The position numbers and the translations under genes are program-made. Below, piece by piece: positions 37,503 through 45,825 of a stretch of DNA of 54,986 bases. The notes under the pieces were generated by a model. That model saw only the letters and a program-made list of their open reading frames with translations, did not search any database and had not been told where the DNA came from. Numbering within the stretch: the stretch's first letter is position 1; each line of letters begins with the position of its first letter. The stretch is from Clostridium thailandense (lineage in GTDB: Bacteria > Bacillota > Clostridia > Clostridiales > Clostridiaceae): NCBI RefSeq assembly GCF_019207025.1, contig NZ_JAEEGC010000032.1:1-54986 (forward strand), in the 5' to 3' direction.

Positions 37503-38224
37503 AGAGTGTAGGAGTAGATGGCTGTAAATCAGGTTGGTTTGCAGTATCCATATATGACAATGGGAAATGGGAATTACAAATCTTTAAAAGTGCTCGGGAT
37601 TTACATAAGATTTACGCTGATTCAGATATTATTCTTATAGATATACCTATTGGGCTTAAAGACTCTGGAAAAGAAGAGCGATTATGTGATTTAAAAGCAA
37701 GAAAGTTATTGGGTCATGGTCGAGGATCAAGCGTATTTCCAGTACCATGCCGACAAGCAGTTTACTGTAAGACTTATGAAGAAGCACATAAGACAAATAA
37801 GGAAATATTGGAAAGGGGTCTATCCAAACAGACTTGGGGCATTGTTTCTAAAATTAGAGAGGTTGATGAATTTGTAGTAAACAATGAGTTTGTGGTAGGT
37901 AAGTTGAAGGAGTCTCATCCAGAGGTTTGTTTTTATGCTTTGAGTGGACAACCAATGAAATACAGCAAGAAATGTAAAGAAGGCGCAGATGAAAGAATTA
38001 ATGTACTTCGAAAATTGTATAGAAATACTGATGAGATAATAAAGTATGCTTTAAATAATTACAAAAGAAAAGAAGTGGCATTAGATGATATTATTGATGC
38101 CCTTTGCTTATCCATTAGTGGGCTATACGGATTGGAAAATGGATTTGTAGTGCTTCCTGAATGTAGAGAAATAGACAACAAGAATATAGGTATGCAGATA
38201 TTATTTGCATATAGTAAAGAATAG
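37499..38224 (+). CDS. DUF429 predicted RNase H-fold nuclease
   Basis: 241 residues. GVDGCKSGWFAVSI at the N-terminus, LIDIPIGLKDSGKEERLCDL with acidic residues, GRGSSVFPVPCRQAVY, the SHPEVCFYAL segment, and DDIIDALCLSISG with a final pair of Asp. This matches the DUF429 family (YppI-like), an RNase H-fold group proposed to have nuclease activity. ATGA-coupled to the repeat protein upstream, suggesting the two products work together. Confidence 0.82.
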   Translation: MKSVGVDGCKSGWFAVSIYDNGKWELQIFKSARDLHKIYADSDIILIDIPIGLKDSGKEERLCDLKARKLLGHGRGSSVFPVPCRQAVYCKTYEEAHKTNKEILERGLSKQTWGIVSKIREVDEFVVNNEFVVGKLKESHPEVCFYALSGQPMKYSKKCKEGADERINVLRKLYRNTDEIIKYALNNYKRKEVALDDIIDALCLSISGLYGLENGFVVLPECREIDNKNIGMQILFAYSKE

Positions 38225-38248
38225 TTTTATTGAGAATAGGTGATAAAA

Positions 38249-38503
38249 GTGGATGATAATAAATCTGAATTATTGCAAGACTTAGATAAGTTGCACACAA
38301 CCAAGTTGGGAGCTGAAAGAATTAAAAAGAATCTTTTTTTGGAGGTGGATGATGTAGTAAAATGGTGCAGTGACAAAATACTAAGCCCCTATGCTATAAT
38401 AGTTAGAAAGGGTAAAAATTGGTATATAGACATAGATGATTGTAAAATAACGGTTAATGCATATAGTTATACAATTATTACCGCTCATAAGATAAAAAAA
38501 TAG
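38249..38503 (+). CDS. DUF3781 protein
   Basis: 84 residues: LDKLHTTKLGAERIKKNLFL, DVVKWCSDKILSPYAIIVRK, NWYIDIDDCKITVNAYSYTI. Members are short basic proteins often found with nucleic-acid or stress genes in clostridia; function unknown. The GTG at 38249 is preferred because AGGTG lies six bases before it; a second GTG at 38240 is poorer. A fragment of a paralogue lies at 32163-32378. Confidence 0.75.
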   Translation: MDDNKSELLQDLDKLHTTKLGAERIKKNLFLEVDDVVKWCSDKILSPYAIIVRKGKNWYIDIDDCKITVNAYSYTIITAHKIKK

Positions 38504-38586
38504 ACTGGAATTCTTATAGAGATTAAACAAATAAGATTTAAATTTAAGGTTGAGTAATATAAATAGTAATCTGTAGAGGTGATTTT

Positions 38587-39048
38587 ATGGTGTATAGAAA
38601 AAGTACTTTAGATGACTGCAGAGCCATCTATTCTCTAATATGCGGCATGGAAAATAAGAAACTTCCATATGACAAGTTTGAAAAAATCTACTATAAACAA
38701 ATTAGTGACTGCTATTATTATTGCCTTGTCTGCGAACAGGATGGTATGGTAATTGGCGCTTTGAATATGCGATTTGAAGAGCAACTGCATCACGCAGAGG
38801 GGATAGCCGAAATTCTTGAATTTGCAGTTGCCACTGCATGTAGAAACATGGGCATTGGAAAAGAAATGTTTTCTCAAAGTTGTCAGATTGCAAAAGATAA
38901 GGGATGTTTACAAATCGAAGTGGACTGCAATCAATTGCGCAAAGATACGCATCGTTTTTATATGAGAGAAGGTATGCATAACTTTCATTTCAAATTTTCA
39001 AAGCAGCTAATTGGTGATAATGTGCCGGAGAATGCTTTGGGTAGATAA
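38587..39048 (+). CDS. GNAT N-acetyltransferase (PhnO-like)
   Basis: 153 residues. RKSTLDDCRAIYSLICGME, CLVCEQDGMVIGALNMRFEE, the CoA loop ATACRNMGIGKEMFSQSCQI and the final REGMHNFHFKFSKQL. The pattern resembles aminoalkylphosphonate N-acetyltransferase PhnO and related small GNATs. No phosphonate genes are near, so substrate is unassigned. RBS GAGGTG. A piece of the same gene recurs as a remnant at 48493-48560. Confidence 0.82.
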   Translation: MVYRKSTLDDCRAIYSLICGMENKKLPYDKFEKIYYKQISDCYYYCLVCEQDGMVIGALNMRFEEQLHHAEGIAEILEFAVATACRNMGIGKEMFSQSCQIAKDKGCLQIEVDCNQLRKDTHRFYMREGMHNFHFKFSKQLIGDNVPENALGR

Positions 39049-39078
39049 AAAAATATTAGTATAACCTTGGAGAAAATT

Positions 39079-39160
39079 AAAGTAATTGAAGTTTGTCCAG
39101 AGATTTTAGTGAGGATGAGTATTCCCAGAGCTTCTGCTGAAATAGTAGATGGATCTGTGA
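39079..39160 (+). pseudogene. Fragment of a DUF523 gene
   Basis: About 80 bases reading VIEVCPEILVRMSIPRASAE, matching the middle of the DUF523 gene at 33044-33472 at nearly every position. No start, no remainder. Confidence 0.75.
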
Positions 39161-39282
39161 GGTGATTACATTGAGAGGTGTGAGTCTACTCAACTGTGGA
39201 GTAGTTGTTACTTTAGAATAAATAGCTACTGTATTAAAGTTAAAGCAAAGAGTACTAATATAATGTTTTTAGGAGAAGAATT

Positions 39283-39480
39283 GTGAAATTTAATGTTCTA
39301 ATACCGGAATTATCAGTAACTAATATTGAATGTACAAAGCAATTTTATATATCTATTTTAGGTTTTAAAACAGAATATGAAAGAATAAACGAAAAGTTCA
39401 TATTTTTATCTTATGGTGAAAGTCAGTTTATGTTTGAAGAAATTCATTCAGATGGATATTTATTGAGGTTTACAGATTAA
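39283..39480 (+). pseudogene. Truncated VOC (glyoxalase/bleomycin-resistance) protein
   Basis: 65 residues starting GTG after AGGAGA: LIPELSVTNIECTKQFYISI, LGFKTEYERINEKFIFLSYG, QFMFEE. This is the N-terminal beta-alpha-beta-beta-beta unit of a VOC domain; it ends after LLRFTD where a normal protein has a second half of about 60 residues. Probably a truncated remnant, although half-size VOC units can dimerise. Confidence 0.6.
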
Positions 39481-39544
39481 TAAGCAACAAAATCTAATTT
39501 AAGGTTAAGTAATATTAATAGTAAATTTGAAAGGAAGCTTTATT

Positions 39545-39802
39545 ATGGGAGAATTATCAAAACTGCCTAATATCGGAAAGGAAATTGAAAGGCAGTTGAA
39601 TGAAGTAGGTATATTTACTTATGATGAATTAAAAGATACTGGTACAGAAAAGGCATGGTTGAAAATACAGGAAATTGATGCTTCTGCGTGTATTCATAGA
39701 TTGTTAGCATTGGAAGGTGCAATACATGGTGTTAAGAAAATTACGTTACCACAGGAACGTAAAGCAGAACTAAAAGATTTTTATAATTGGCATAAAAGGT
39801 AA
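39545..39802 (+). CDS. TfoX C-terminal domain protein
   Basis: 85 residues with the stand-alone TfoX-C fold: LSKLPNIGKEIERQLNEVGI, then FTYDELKDTGTEKAWLKI, then CIHRLLALEGAIHGV. The helix-hairpin-helix-like motif LPNIGKEIE suggests nucleic-acid or protein contacts. These proteins are common in Firmicutes but uncharacterised; a competence role cannot be assumed without the N-terminal domain. Start ATG 39545 after AAAGGA. Confidence 0.82.
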   Translation: MGELSKLPNIGKEIERQLNEVGIFTYDELKDTGTEKAWLKIQEIDASACIHRLLALEGAIHGVKKITLPQERKAELKDFYNWHKR

Positions 39803-39855
39803 ATAGTAATTTGGTTCTATTAAAATAAATTTACATGGAATAAGGAGAGTAAATT

Positions 39856-40278
39856 ATGGTTCAATCAGTTGTACATATTGCTTTAGTTGTAAAAGATTAT
39901 GATGAAGCAATAGAGTTTTACACAAAAAAACTTCATTTTACACTAGTAGAAGATACCTACCAACCCGAGCAAGATAAAAGATGGGTAGTAGTATCTCCAC
40001 CAGGTTCAAATGGAACAACAATATTACTTGCAAGAGCATCTAAGCCTGAACAAGAGTCTTTTGTAGGAAATCAAGCAGGTGGAAGAGTTTTTCTTTTCTT
40101 AGGAACTGATGATTTTTGGCGTGATTATAATGAAATGAAAAAAATAGGTATAGAATTTGTTAGGGAACCTAAAGAACAAGATTATGGAACAGTTGCAGTA
40201 TTTAAAGATTTGTATGGGAATCTGTGGGACTTAGTCGAGTTTAATGATAATCATCCAATGTCTAAAAGAGTTAAATAG
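39856..40278 (+). CDS. VOC family protein
   Basis: 140-residue vicinal-oxygen-chelate domain: VVHIALVVKDYDEAIEFYTK (metal His near residue 7), RWVVVSPPGSNGTTILLARA, and LYGNLWDLVEFN with the C-terminal Glu ligand. It resembles glyoxalase-like proteins linked to small-molecule resistance. RBS AAGGAG. Substrate not identifiable. Confidence 0.85.
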   Translation: MVQSVVHIALVVKDYDEAIEFYTKKLHFTLVEDTYQPEQDKRWVVVSPPGSNGTTILLARASKPEQESFVGNQAGGRVFLFLGTDDFWRDYNEMKKIGIEFVREPKEQDYGTVAVFKDLYGNLWDLVEFNDNHPMSKRVK

Positions 40279-40286
40279 GTTTTCAA

Positions 40287-40410
40287 TTTGCAGAACAGAT
40301 TAAATTAATTTTATTTACCATTAGCAACTTTAGAAGATGTAACACCTATGGCAGATATTAGATGGTATGAGCAGAGCTATACTCTAGGAAAAAAACAGGT
40401 TTATAATAAT
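40287..40410 (+). pseudogene. Remnant of the GNAT gene at 43591-44340
   Basis: AACAGATTAAATTAATTT, then a reading LPLATLEDVTPMADIRWYEQ followed directly by SYTLGKKQ, match three separated parts of 43520-44350: the upstream region, residues 113-132 and the C-terminus. The middle is deleted. Non-functional copy. Confidence 0.75.
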
Positions 40411-40448
40411 AAAATTATGAATCACAGTTGCAATTGGTAAAGTTATAA

Positions 40449-40487
40449 AAATAGCAGATAACATTTTTTTAAAGTTATCTGCTATTT
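40449..40487. terminator. Bidirectional terminator
   Basis: Arms AAATAGCAGATAAC (40449-40462) and GTTATCTGCTATTT (40474-40487) with an 11-base loop; flanked by A and T runs. It lies upstream of the convergent gene end at 40567. Confidence 0.75.
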
Positions 40488-40566
40488 CGATACTTACAAA
40501 TTTAAGCAATTTTAAGATGCAAACTTGTTATTAATATTGCTTAGCGTTACTATAGTGAAGTGAATT

Positions 40567-40980
40567 TTATTTAGTCACAGGTTTAGCAGAATCTTGACCT
40601 AAAATTAGCTTACAAAATAATTCATTTGTCTTTGCAAGTATAAAGGAAAGAACCATACCATATCCAAAAAATGCAACCAAATGAATTGGGCCAATTGGTG
40701 AAACGTTAGAAGGTTTTATTAAGAAAGTGAAAAGTGATTCTATGAATCCTAATAATACACAAGGTACTATTCCGAAAGGAGTTTTGTCTAAAAAAATTGG
40801 ATGGATAGCTAATATTGCGAAGATTATAACTGTAGTTAATATACCAAAAACCATTGCAATAGGGTAACTAGACATCAATCCTGCGAAATAAAAGAATACT
40901 AATCCCCATAAAGCACCGCATAGGAAACTTAAAAACATAGCTGGCAGTATCTTGCAGTTTCCTCCTAAGGAGAAAAACAA
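40567..40980 (-). pseudogene. DUF1097-like membrane protein, N-terminally truncated
   Basis: 137 residues with four hydrophobic segments: MFLSFLCGALWGLVFFYFAG, MVFGILTTVIIFAILAIHPI, GIVPCVLLGFIESLFTFLI, and VAFFGYGMVLSFILAK. The stretch FFSLGGNCKILPAMFLSFLC resembles the middle of DUF1097 proteins, whose first TM helices precede it. Here the frame starts only five bases after the end of the hydrolase gene, so about 35-45 residues appear deleted. AGGAGG lies inside the frame, so a short product from an internal start is possible. Confidence 0.5.
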
Positions 40981-40985
40981 TACTA

Positions 40986-41801
40986 TTAGAACCAGTTATC
41001 CTTTTCTTCCTTATATACATTAGGAAGAATGCTAGCTAGATTTGAAAATTCCTTAACATTGTGGTTTAATAGACAAACTGGTCCAAGGGCAGGAATCTTA
41101 AATCCATCTGGAATACACTTAACTGGCTTGCCATCAATAATTTGCCACCCAAACCAAAAACGTGAACGTAGTTCAGAGCCTCCTTCTACAGGGCGTAAAA
41201 AGTGTGTCATAACTACAGGTACATCGGGCATATCTCCACTTCCAATAACTTGTACATTTGCACAGATAAGTGAATTACATGCTTTTGTACCAATCTTACT
41301 CATATCGTAGCCAAGATCAGAGGGTTTTTTAAAGTTGATACTAAGCAAATCAATATTACCGGTACCAATATCTTCCCAGATATTATGCACACTATCCCAG
41401 TGGCGTTGCTGCATAGATAAGCTCATATCTCTTGAATGAGTTGGATCTTCTAAATATACATCGTAATGATCTTCGTTATCCCAGATTGCATAACGAAGAC
41501 GATCAAGTGGGTGCCAAGCAAACCACCAATCAAACATTTCCCCATCTACATTAGGAAAAAATGTGCGATTGGCTATTAATGCTGTACCATCTTCTAGTAA
41601 CCACCATCCAAACTCTCCAGGCAAATCACCAGGGTTGAATAAATCATTTCTGTCATGAATACGTAGTGCTGCAGCATTATCGTAAGGATTCGTAGTGATT
41701 AGGTCATACTTTTCTTTTGAACCTAAAGCACAGTCCTGCAGATAATACTTAAAGTAGCTTTTCTCCCGATCAATGTTTCTTACTGGAACTTTTTTTATCA
41801 T
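40986..41801 (-). CDS. Phloretin/DAPG hydrolase (PhlG-like) family protein
   Basis: 271-residue protein of the DAPG hydrolase family, zinc enzymes that cleave C-C bonds of acylphloroglucinols (2,4-diacetylphloroglucinol hydrolase PhlG, phloretin hydrolase Phy). Visible: FGWWLLEDGTALIANRTFFP, DWWFAWHPLDRLRYAIW, VVMTHFLRPVEGGSELRSRF and LGPVCLLNHNVKEFSNLASI, carrying the conserved His and Glu residues expected as metal ligands. Preceded by a sigma-54 promoter and the divergent sigma-54 activator gene. A role in degrading plant or bacterial polyphenols is inferred. Confidence 0.82.
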   Translation of the reverse strand: MIKKVPVRNIDREKSYFKYYLQDCALGSKEKYDLITTNPYDNAAALRIHDRNDLFNPGDLPGEFGWWLLEDGTALIANRTFFPNVDGEMFDWWFAWHPLDRLRYAIWDNEDHYDVYLEDPTHSRDMSLSMQQRHWDSVHNIWEDIGTGNIDLLSINFKKPSDLGYDMSKIGTKACNSLICANVQVIGSGDMPDVPVVMTHFLRPVEGGSELRSRFWFGWQIIDGKPVKCIPDGFKIPALGPVCLLNHNVKEFSNLASILPNVYKEEKDNWF

Positions 41802-41883
41802 TTTTCTTTCCTCCCGTTATTTTATTTATGTAAATGACCTCAAATTTAATATATTACGAGGCATTTATATAAATATTTAGAAT

Positions 41884-41900
41884 AGCAAAAACTATGCCAA
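41884..41900 (-). promoter_or_regulatory. Sigma-54 (-24/-12) promoter of the hydrolase operon
   Basis: Minus strand TTGGCAT-AGTTT-TTGCT: GG and GC are exactly ten bases apart as required (consensus TGGCAC-N5-TTGCW, one mismatch). It sits 83 bases before the hydrolase start codon and next to a sigma-54 activator gene. Confidence 0.85.
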
Positions 41901-41974
41901 TTAAGAAAACGTTGTCAAAGCTTGGTTATATCTTGTTGCTTTTTAAACATAATAAGCCTAATGATGTCTATATT

Positions 41975-42013
41975 TTATACAAGTGTATAATCTAATGTGT
42001 AAAAGCTTATACA
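41975..42013. promoter_or_regulatory. Paired palindromes, candidate activator-binding sites
   Basis: TTATACA-AG-TGTATAA (41975-41990) and TGTGTAA-AAGC-TTATACA (41996-42013) share the half-site TTATACA. They lie 75-130 bases upstream of the sigma-54 promoter, the usual enhancer distance. A sigma-A promoter for the activator itself (TTGACG 42020-42025, 17 bases, TAAACT 42043-42048) follows immediately, so the same sites may give autoregulation. Confidence 0.7.
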
Positions 42014-42071
42014 TTTTTATTGACGTTAAAAGATTTAAAACATAAACTTATAGAATAAGGAGGGATATGCA

Positions 42072-43499
42072 ATGTATTTTGACTTTACTTTAGAGGAGAT
42101 TAATACTCGCAACGGCATATTAGATAAATTGTTAGATACTGCCTTTGATGCTGCCGTTATTATTGATGAGAACGGACATTTTATTCATTGCAGTAGAGGG
42201 TCCTTAGAACTCACTAATTTAAAAAGGGAAGAAGTTATAGGGCAGCATTATAGCTGTATTGATGCTAAATCACCATTTGAAAGTGTCTTAAACACTGGTA
42301 AACATCAAACAGGAGTTATGGTTGTTATTAATGGAAGGAAGTGTATGACGAATCTATTTCCTATTATTTCAGATGGTAAAGTTATAGGAGTAATTGGAGT
42401 AGTTCTTTTTAGAAATCTTAATAATTTAAAAAATATATTAGCTAATATGACAAAATCTACTGAATCCCAATTTAAAGATATATATGATGTGCTAGCTAGA
42501 GTAGATTCTAACTATACTTTTAATGACTATATTGGCAAAAGCTCTGTTGTTAAAAATATGTTGGAGGAATGCAGAATGGCTTCTAAAACACTTTATCCAG
42601 TTTTAATAATTGGTGAAACAGGCACAGGAAAAGAGATTTTAGCTAGTGGCTTTCATTCAGAAAATATGAAAGCTGTTACCCCTTTTGTAAAAATAAACTG
42701 CACAGCTATTCCAGATGATTTACTGGAGTCTGAGTTGTTCGGATATGAAAAAGGAGCTTTTACTGGTGCGGTAGCTGCCAAGAAAGGAAAATTTGAACTA
42801 GCTGCAGGCGGAACTGTGCTTTTAGATGAAATTGGTGATATGAATTTGCGATTACAGAGCAAATTGCTTAGAGTATTAGAAGAGAAGGAATATGAGAGAA
42901 TTGGAGGTAATAAGCTGCTACCATTAAACGCTAGAATAATTGCTTCAACTAATCGAAATCTTAAGGAACTCTGCGGTCAAGGTAAATTTCGACAAGATTT
43001 GTATTATAGGCTAAACACAATAGAAATTAAAGTACCACCTTTACGTGCTCGAAAAGAAGACATACCTATTCTGGTTAAGCATTTTATTGACAAAGGTCAG
43101 CTAAACATAAGTTTTTCAGATGAGTCCTTAGAAACATTATATCAATATAACTGGCCAGGAAATGTACGTGAGTTACGAAATGTAGTTAATCGTCTTAGTG
43201 TAAATTATAATAATAAGCAAGTAAGTCCAGATAACATATTGAGAATCATTGAGCCAGATCTGAATCTTTATCATCATAATTCTGACAGTACATTTCCGCA
43301 GAATAAATTGAATCAAATGGCAATAGGAAGTTCATTTGAAGCTCATGAAAAGCAACTAATCATAAATACATTGGAAAACTGCAGCTATAATATTTCTAGT
43401 GCTGCTAAAGAACTTAAGATTTGCAGATCTACACTTTATAATAAGATAAAAAGATATGGTATAACCCTAGATAAAGCTGTGAAAGTAAGAGAAAATTAG
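42072..43499 (+). CDS. Sigma-54-dependent transcriptional activator with PAS domain
   Basis: 475 residues. PAS sensor (about 15-120: FDAAVIIDENGHFIHCSRGS), AAA+ domain (about 155-385) with Walker A IIGETGTGKEILA, the sigma-54-contact GAFTGA loop as YEKGAFTGAVAAKKGKFE, Walker B GGTVLLDEIGDM and NWPGNVRELRN, then a Fis-type HTH (about 440-466: ISSAAKELKICRSTLYNKIK). Divergent from the PhlG-like gene, which carries a matching -24/-12 promoter. RBS AAGGAGG. The PAS domain probably senses the phenolic substrate. Confidence 0.94.
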   Translation: MYFDFTLEEINTRNGILDKLLDTAFDAAVIIDENGHFIHCSRGSLELTNLKREEVIGQHYSCIDAKSPFESVLNTGKHQTGVMVVINGRKCMTNLFPIISDGKVIGVIGVVLFRNLNNLKNILANMTKSTESQFKDIYDVLARVDSNYTFNDYIGKSSVVKNMLEECRMASKTLYPVLIIGETGTGKEILASGFHSENMKAVTPFVKINCTAIPDDLLESELFGYEKGAFTGAVAAKKGKFELAAGGTVLLDEIGDMNLRLQSKLLRVLEEKEYERIGGNKLLPLNARIIASTNRNLKELCGQGKFRQDLYYRLNTIEIKVPPLRARKEDIPILVKHFIDKGQLNISFSDESLETLYQYNWPGNVRELRNVVNRLSVNYNNKQVSPDNILRIIEPDLNLYHHNSDSTFPQNKLNQMAIGSSFEAHEKQLIINTLENCSYNISSAAKELKICRSTLYNKIKRYGITLDKAVKVREN

Positions 43500-43590
43500 A
43501 TCAAAGTAATAATAAAATATTGAACAGATTAAATTAATTTAGTGAGTATATATTGTTTGGAAAACACGATACAAATAGGGGGGAGAATTT

Positions 43591-44340
43591 ATGTTTACTA
43601 AAAATGAGATATTAAATATTGCAAAAAAACAACTATCTTTAGATTTTAGCTGTGAGATTGAAGATCTAGAGAAAAATGAAAGCACTGTGGTTGAGAAACA
43701 ATATAAAATAGGAAGAAGACTATACAATAATGATGGTTGTTTACTTAAGATTCTCTGTTTTGGAAGAAGAGCTGTGGTTTCTACTACACCAGAAATTATG
43801 CCTTGGTTTGAAGAAAAATTAAAGGATTATGATGCTAATTGGTTATTTCTATTTCCTGTACTTAGGAATATAGACAAAATACTTCAAGATTTTGGACATG
43901 AGGTAGCTGATATTCATCATTTTTATTTACCATTAGCAACTTTAGAAGAGGTAGAGCCTATCACAGATGTTAGATGGTATGAGCAGGATGATATTATTCA
44001 ATTTAAAGACGATGATAGATTTGATGAAGCTTTTGCTTTTAATGATAATTATCCAGATGTTTTAGCTATTGCTGCTTTAAATGGAGATGAGATTATTGGT
44101 ATGGCAGGGGCAAGCTGTGATGGTAAAGATATGTGGCAGATTGGTATTAACGTTATGGAAGGTTACCGTGGAAAAGGGATAGCCACAAATTTAGTTTCTT
44201 TATTAAAGAATGAAATTATTGAGAGAGGAAAAGTTCCATTTTATAGTACTATTGAATCTAATATATATTCTCAAGGTGTTGCCATTAAATCAGGATTTAT
44301 ACCAGTGTGGGTGGAGTTATACTCTAGGAAGAAAATATGA
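43591..44340 (+). CDS. GNAT N-acetyltransferase with N-terminal extension
   Basis: 249 residues. The N-terminal 115 residues form a divergent GNAT-like half; the C-terminal GNAT domain has VLAIAALNGDEIIGMAGASC, the CoA loop EGYRGKGIATNLVSLLKNE and the terminal FIPVWVELYSRKK. RBS GGGGAG. A scarred copy of this gene lies at 40287-40410. Confidence 0.83.
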   Translation: MFTKNEILNIAKKQLSLDFSCEIEDLEKNESTVVEKQYKIGRRLYNNDGCLLKILCFGRRAVVSTTPEIMPWFEEKLKDYDANWLFLFPVLRNIDKILQDFGHEVADIHHFYLPLATLEEVEPITDVRWYEQDDIIQFKDDDRFDEAFAFNDNYPDVLAIAALNGDEIIGMAGASCDGKDMWQIGINVMEGYRGKGIATNLVSLLKNEIIERGKVPFYSTIESNIYSQGVAIKSGFIPVWVELYSRKKI

Positions 44341-44431
44341 TTATGATAAATTACAATTTGATTAATTTGGCAAATTTAAAAAAACATGATATGTTAAACT
44401 AAAAAATATTAAGTAGTTTGGGTGAACACCT

Positions 44432-44468
44432 ACCGCAGACAAAGGTTTTTGTTTGTGGTTTTTTTTTA
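44432..44468 (+). terminator. Leader terminator before the DMT transporter gene
   Basis: Arms ACCGCAGACAAA (44432-44443) and TTTGTTTGTGGT (44448-44459) form a 12-bp RNA stem with two G-U pairs, followed by T9. It ends 16 bases before the start codon, so it must act as an attenuator or be read through. A GGTG-AA-CACC hairpin directly precedes it. I do not recognise the leader class. Confidence 0.6.
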
Positions 44469-44484
44469 TTTTAGGAGGTATATT

Positions 44485-44910
44485 ATGATTAATTTATTTT
44501 GGCCTATTATTATTGTCGTAGCAGCAAACACTATATATAATATCAGTGCAAAATTAACGCCTAGTGAAGTACATCCTTTAGCATCACTTTCTATAACCTA
44601 TTTTACTGCTGCTTTATTGTCTATACTATTATTTTTTATTACAAGTGAGAACAAAAATGTAATTACTGAAATTCAAAAATCAAATTGGACTGCTGTAGTT
44701 TTGGGTTTATCAATCGTTGCACTTGAATTTGGGTATATTTACATTTACAGAGTTGGTTGGAATGTTAGCACAGGTTCACTTGTAGCAAATATAAGCTTGG
44801 CCTGCGTTTTGTTGATTGTTGGTGTCTTTATATATAAGGAGAATATTTCTTTCCATCAGATTTTGGGAATGGTTTTATGTGCCGTTGGTCTATTATTAGT
44901 AACTAAGTAG
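44485..44910 (+). CDS. EamA/DMT-type half transporter
   Basis: 141 residues with four TM helices: about 3-22, 33-52, 68-90, and 98-136 in two segments. The repeat unit of EamA permeases is visible (LASLSITYFTAALLSILLFF, IYKENISFHQILGMVLCAVG). Such single-unit proteins dimerise like SMR exporters. The ATG at 44485 is strongly supported by AGGAGG and the frame upstream is the terminator. The terminator-bearing leader indicates ligand- or translation-dependent control. Confidence 0.85.
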   Translation: MINLFWPIIIVVAANTIYNISAKLTPSEVHPLASLSITYFTAALLSILLFFITSENKNVITEIQKSNWTAVVLGLSIVALEFGYIYIYRVGWNVSTGSLVANISLACVLLIVGVFIYKENISFHQILGMVLCAVGLLLVTK

Positions 44911-45102
44911 TTGAAAAATCATAATCAACTACATAAGTTTTTCTTTGCCTCTCTTCTAGAATTTTAATAGTAGGATCATAAAAACAGTCTTTCAAGCACT
45001 AAAAACTGTACATTATGCAAGATATATTGTAATAAAATTTACCAGCTTATATAATGAAATTAACCTAGGAAAAGGAAAATAAATCGCTAGTGGAGAGAAT
45101 AT

Positions 45103-45813
45103 ATGATTAATATTGCAATATGTGATGATGATAAAAATATTATAAATCAAATTGAAAAGTATATAGATGATTATGAAGGAGGCAGGTGTGCAATAAGTAC
45201 CTATAGCTGTGGGGAAGAATTACTAAGCGAAAGAAAGAATTTTCATGTAATATTTTTAGATATTGATATGACAGGAATAGATGGAATTGAAACTGCAAAA
45301 AGAATAAGAAGCTATGATAAGACTGTAAAAATAATTTATATTACAAGCTTTAACGATTATGTAAATTTGGCTTTTGAGGTTCATGCTTTTGGATATTTGA
45401 ACAAGCCTATTAAAAAAGAGCAAATTTATACCCAACTAAATGAGGCTATAATCTATTCTAAAGAGGAAGAAGAAAAGGAATTAATAGAATTTATAACAGC
45501 AGAGGGAGTTGTCCGATTAGCTCCTAAGGATATATATTATTTTGAGTATGCAAATCGTAGAGTTAAGCTTAAAACATTAGATAAGGTTTATACCTTAAAG
45601 GAAAACATAACCACCATTGCAAATAATATGAATAAATATGATTTTCTAATGCCCCATAAGAGTTTTACTATAAACCTGTTTTATGTAAAATCCATAAAGG
45701 GATATGACATTTTTATGATGGATGGCGCTGTTATACCTCTTTCTCAAAAGAAGTCAGCAGAATTTAGAGATAAATTTAATATGTTTTTAGAAAATCATAT
45801 AAAAAATATGTAA
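45103..45813 (+). CDS. LytTR family response regulator
   Basis: 236 residues. REC domain (1-118) with CDDDKNI, phospho-acceptor in VIFLDIDMTGIDGIETAKRI (Asp near 55), IIYITSFNDYVNLAF and the Lys in YLNKPIKKEQ. LytTR DNA-binding domain (about 130-235: GVVRLAPKDIYYFEYANRRV, LMPHKSFTINLFYVKSI). AgrA-like. Followed after 12 bases by its GHKL kinase. The expected LytTR direct-repeat box could lie in 44911-45102, where AACAGTCTTTC and AAAACTGTACA occur, but the match is weak. Confidence 0.92.
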   Translation: MINIAICDDDKNIINQIEKYIDDYEGGRCAISTYSCGEELLSERKNFHVIFLDIDMTGIDGIETAKRIRSYDKTVKIIYITSFNDYVNLAFEVHAFGYLNKPIKKEQIYTQLNEAIIYSKEEEEKELIEFITAEGVVRLAPKDIYYFEYANRRVKLKTLDKVYTLKENITTIANNMNKYDFLMPHKSFTINLFYVKSIKGYDIFMMDGAVIPLSQKKSAEFRDKFNMFLENHIKNM

Positions 45814-45825
45814 GGTGGGGCTTTT

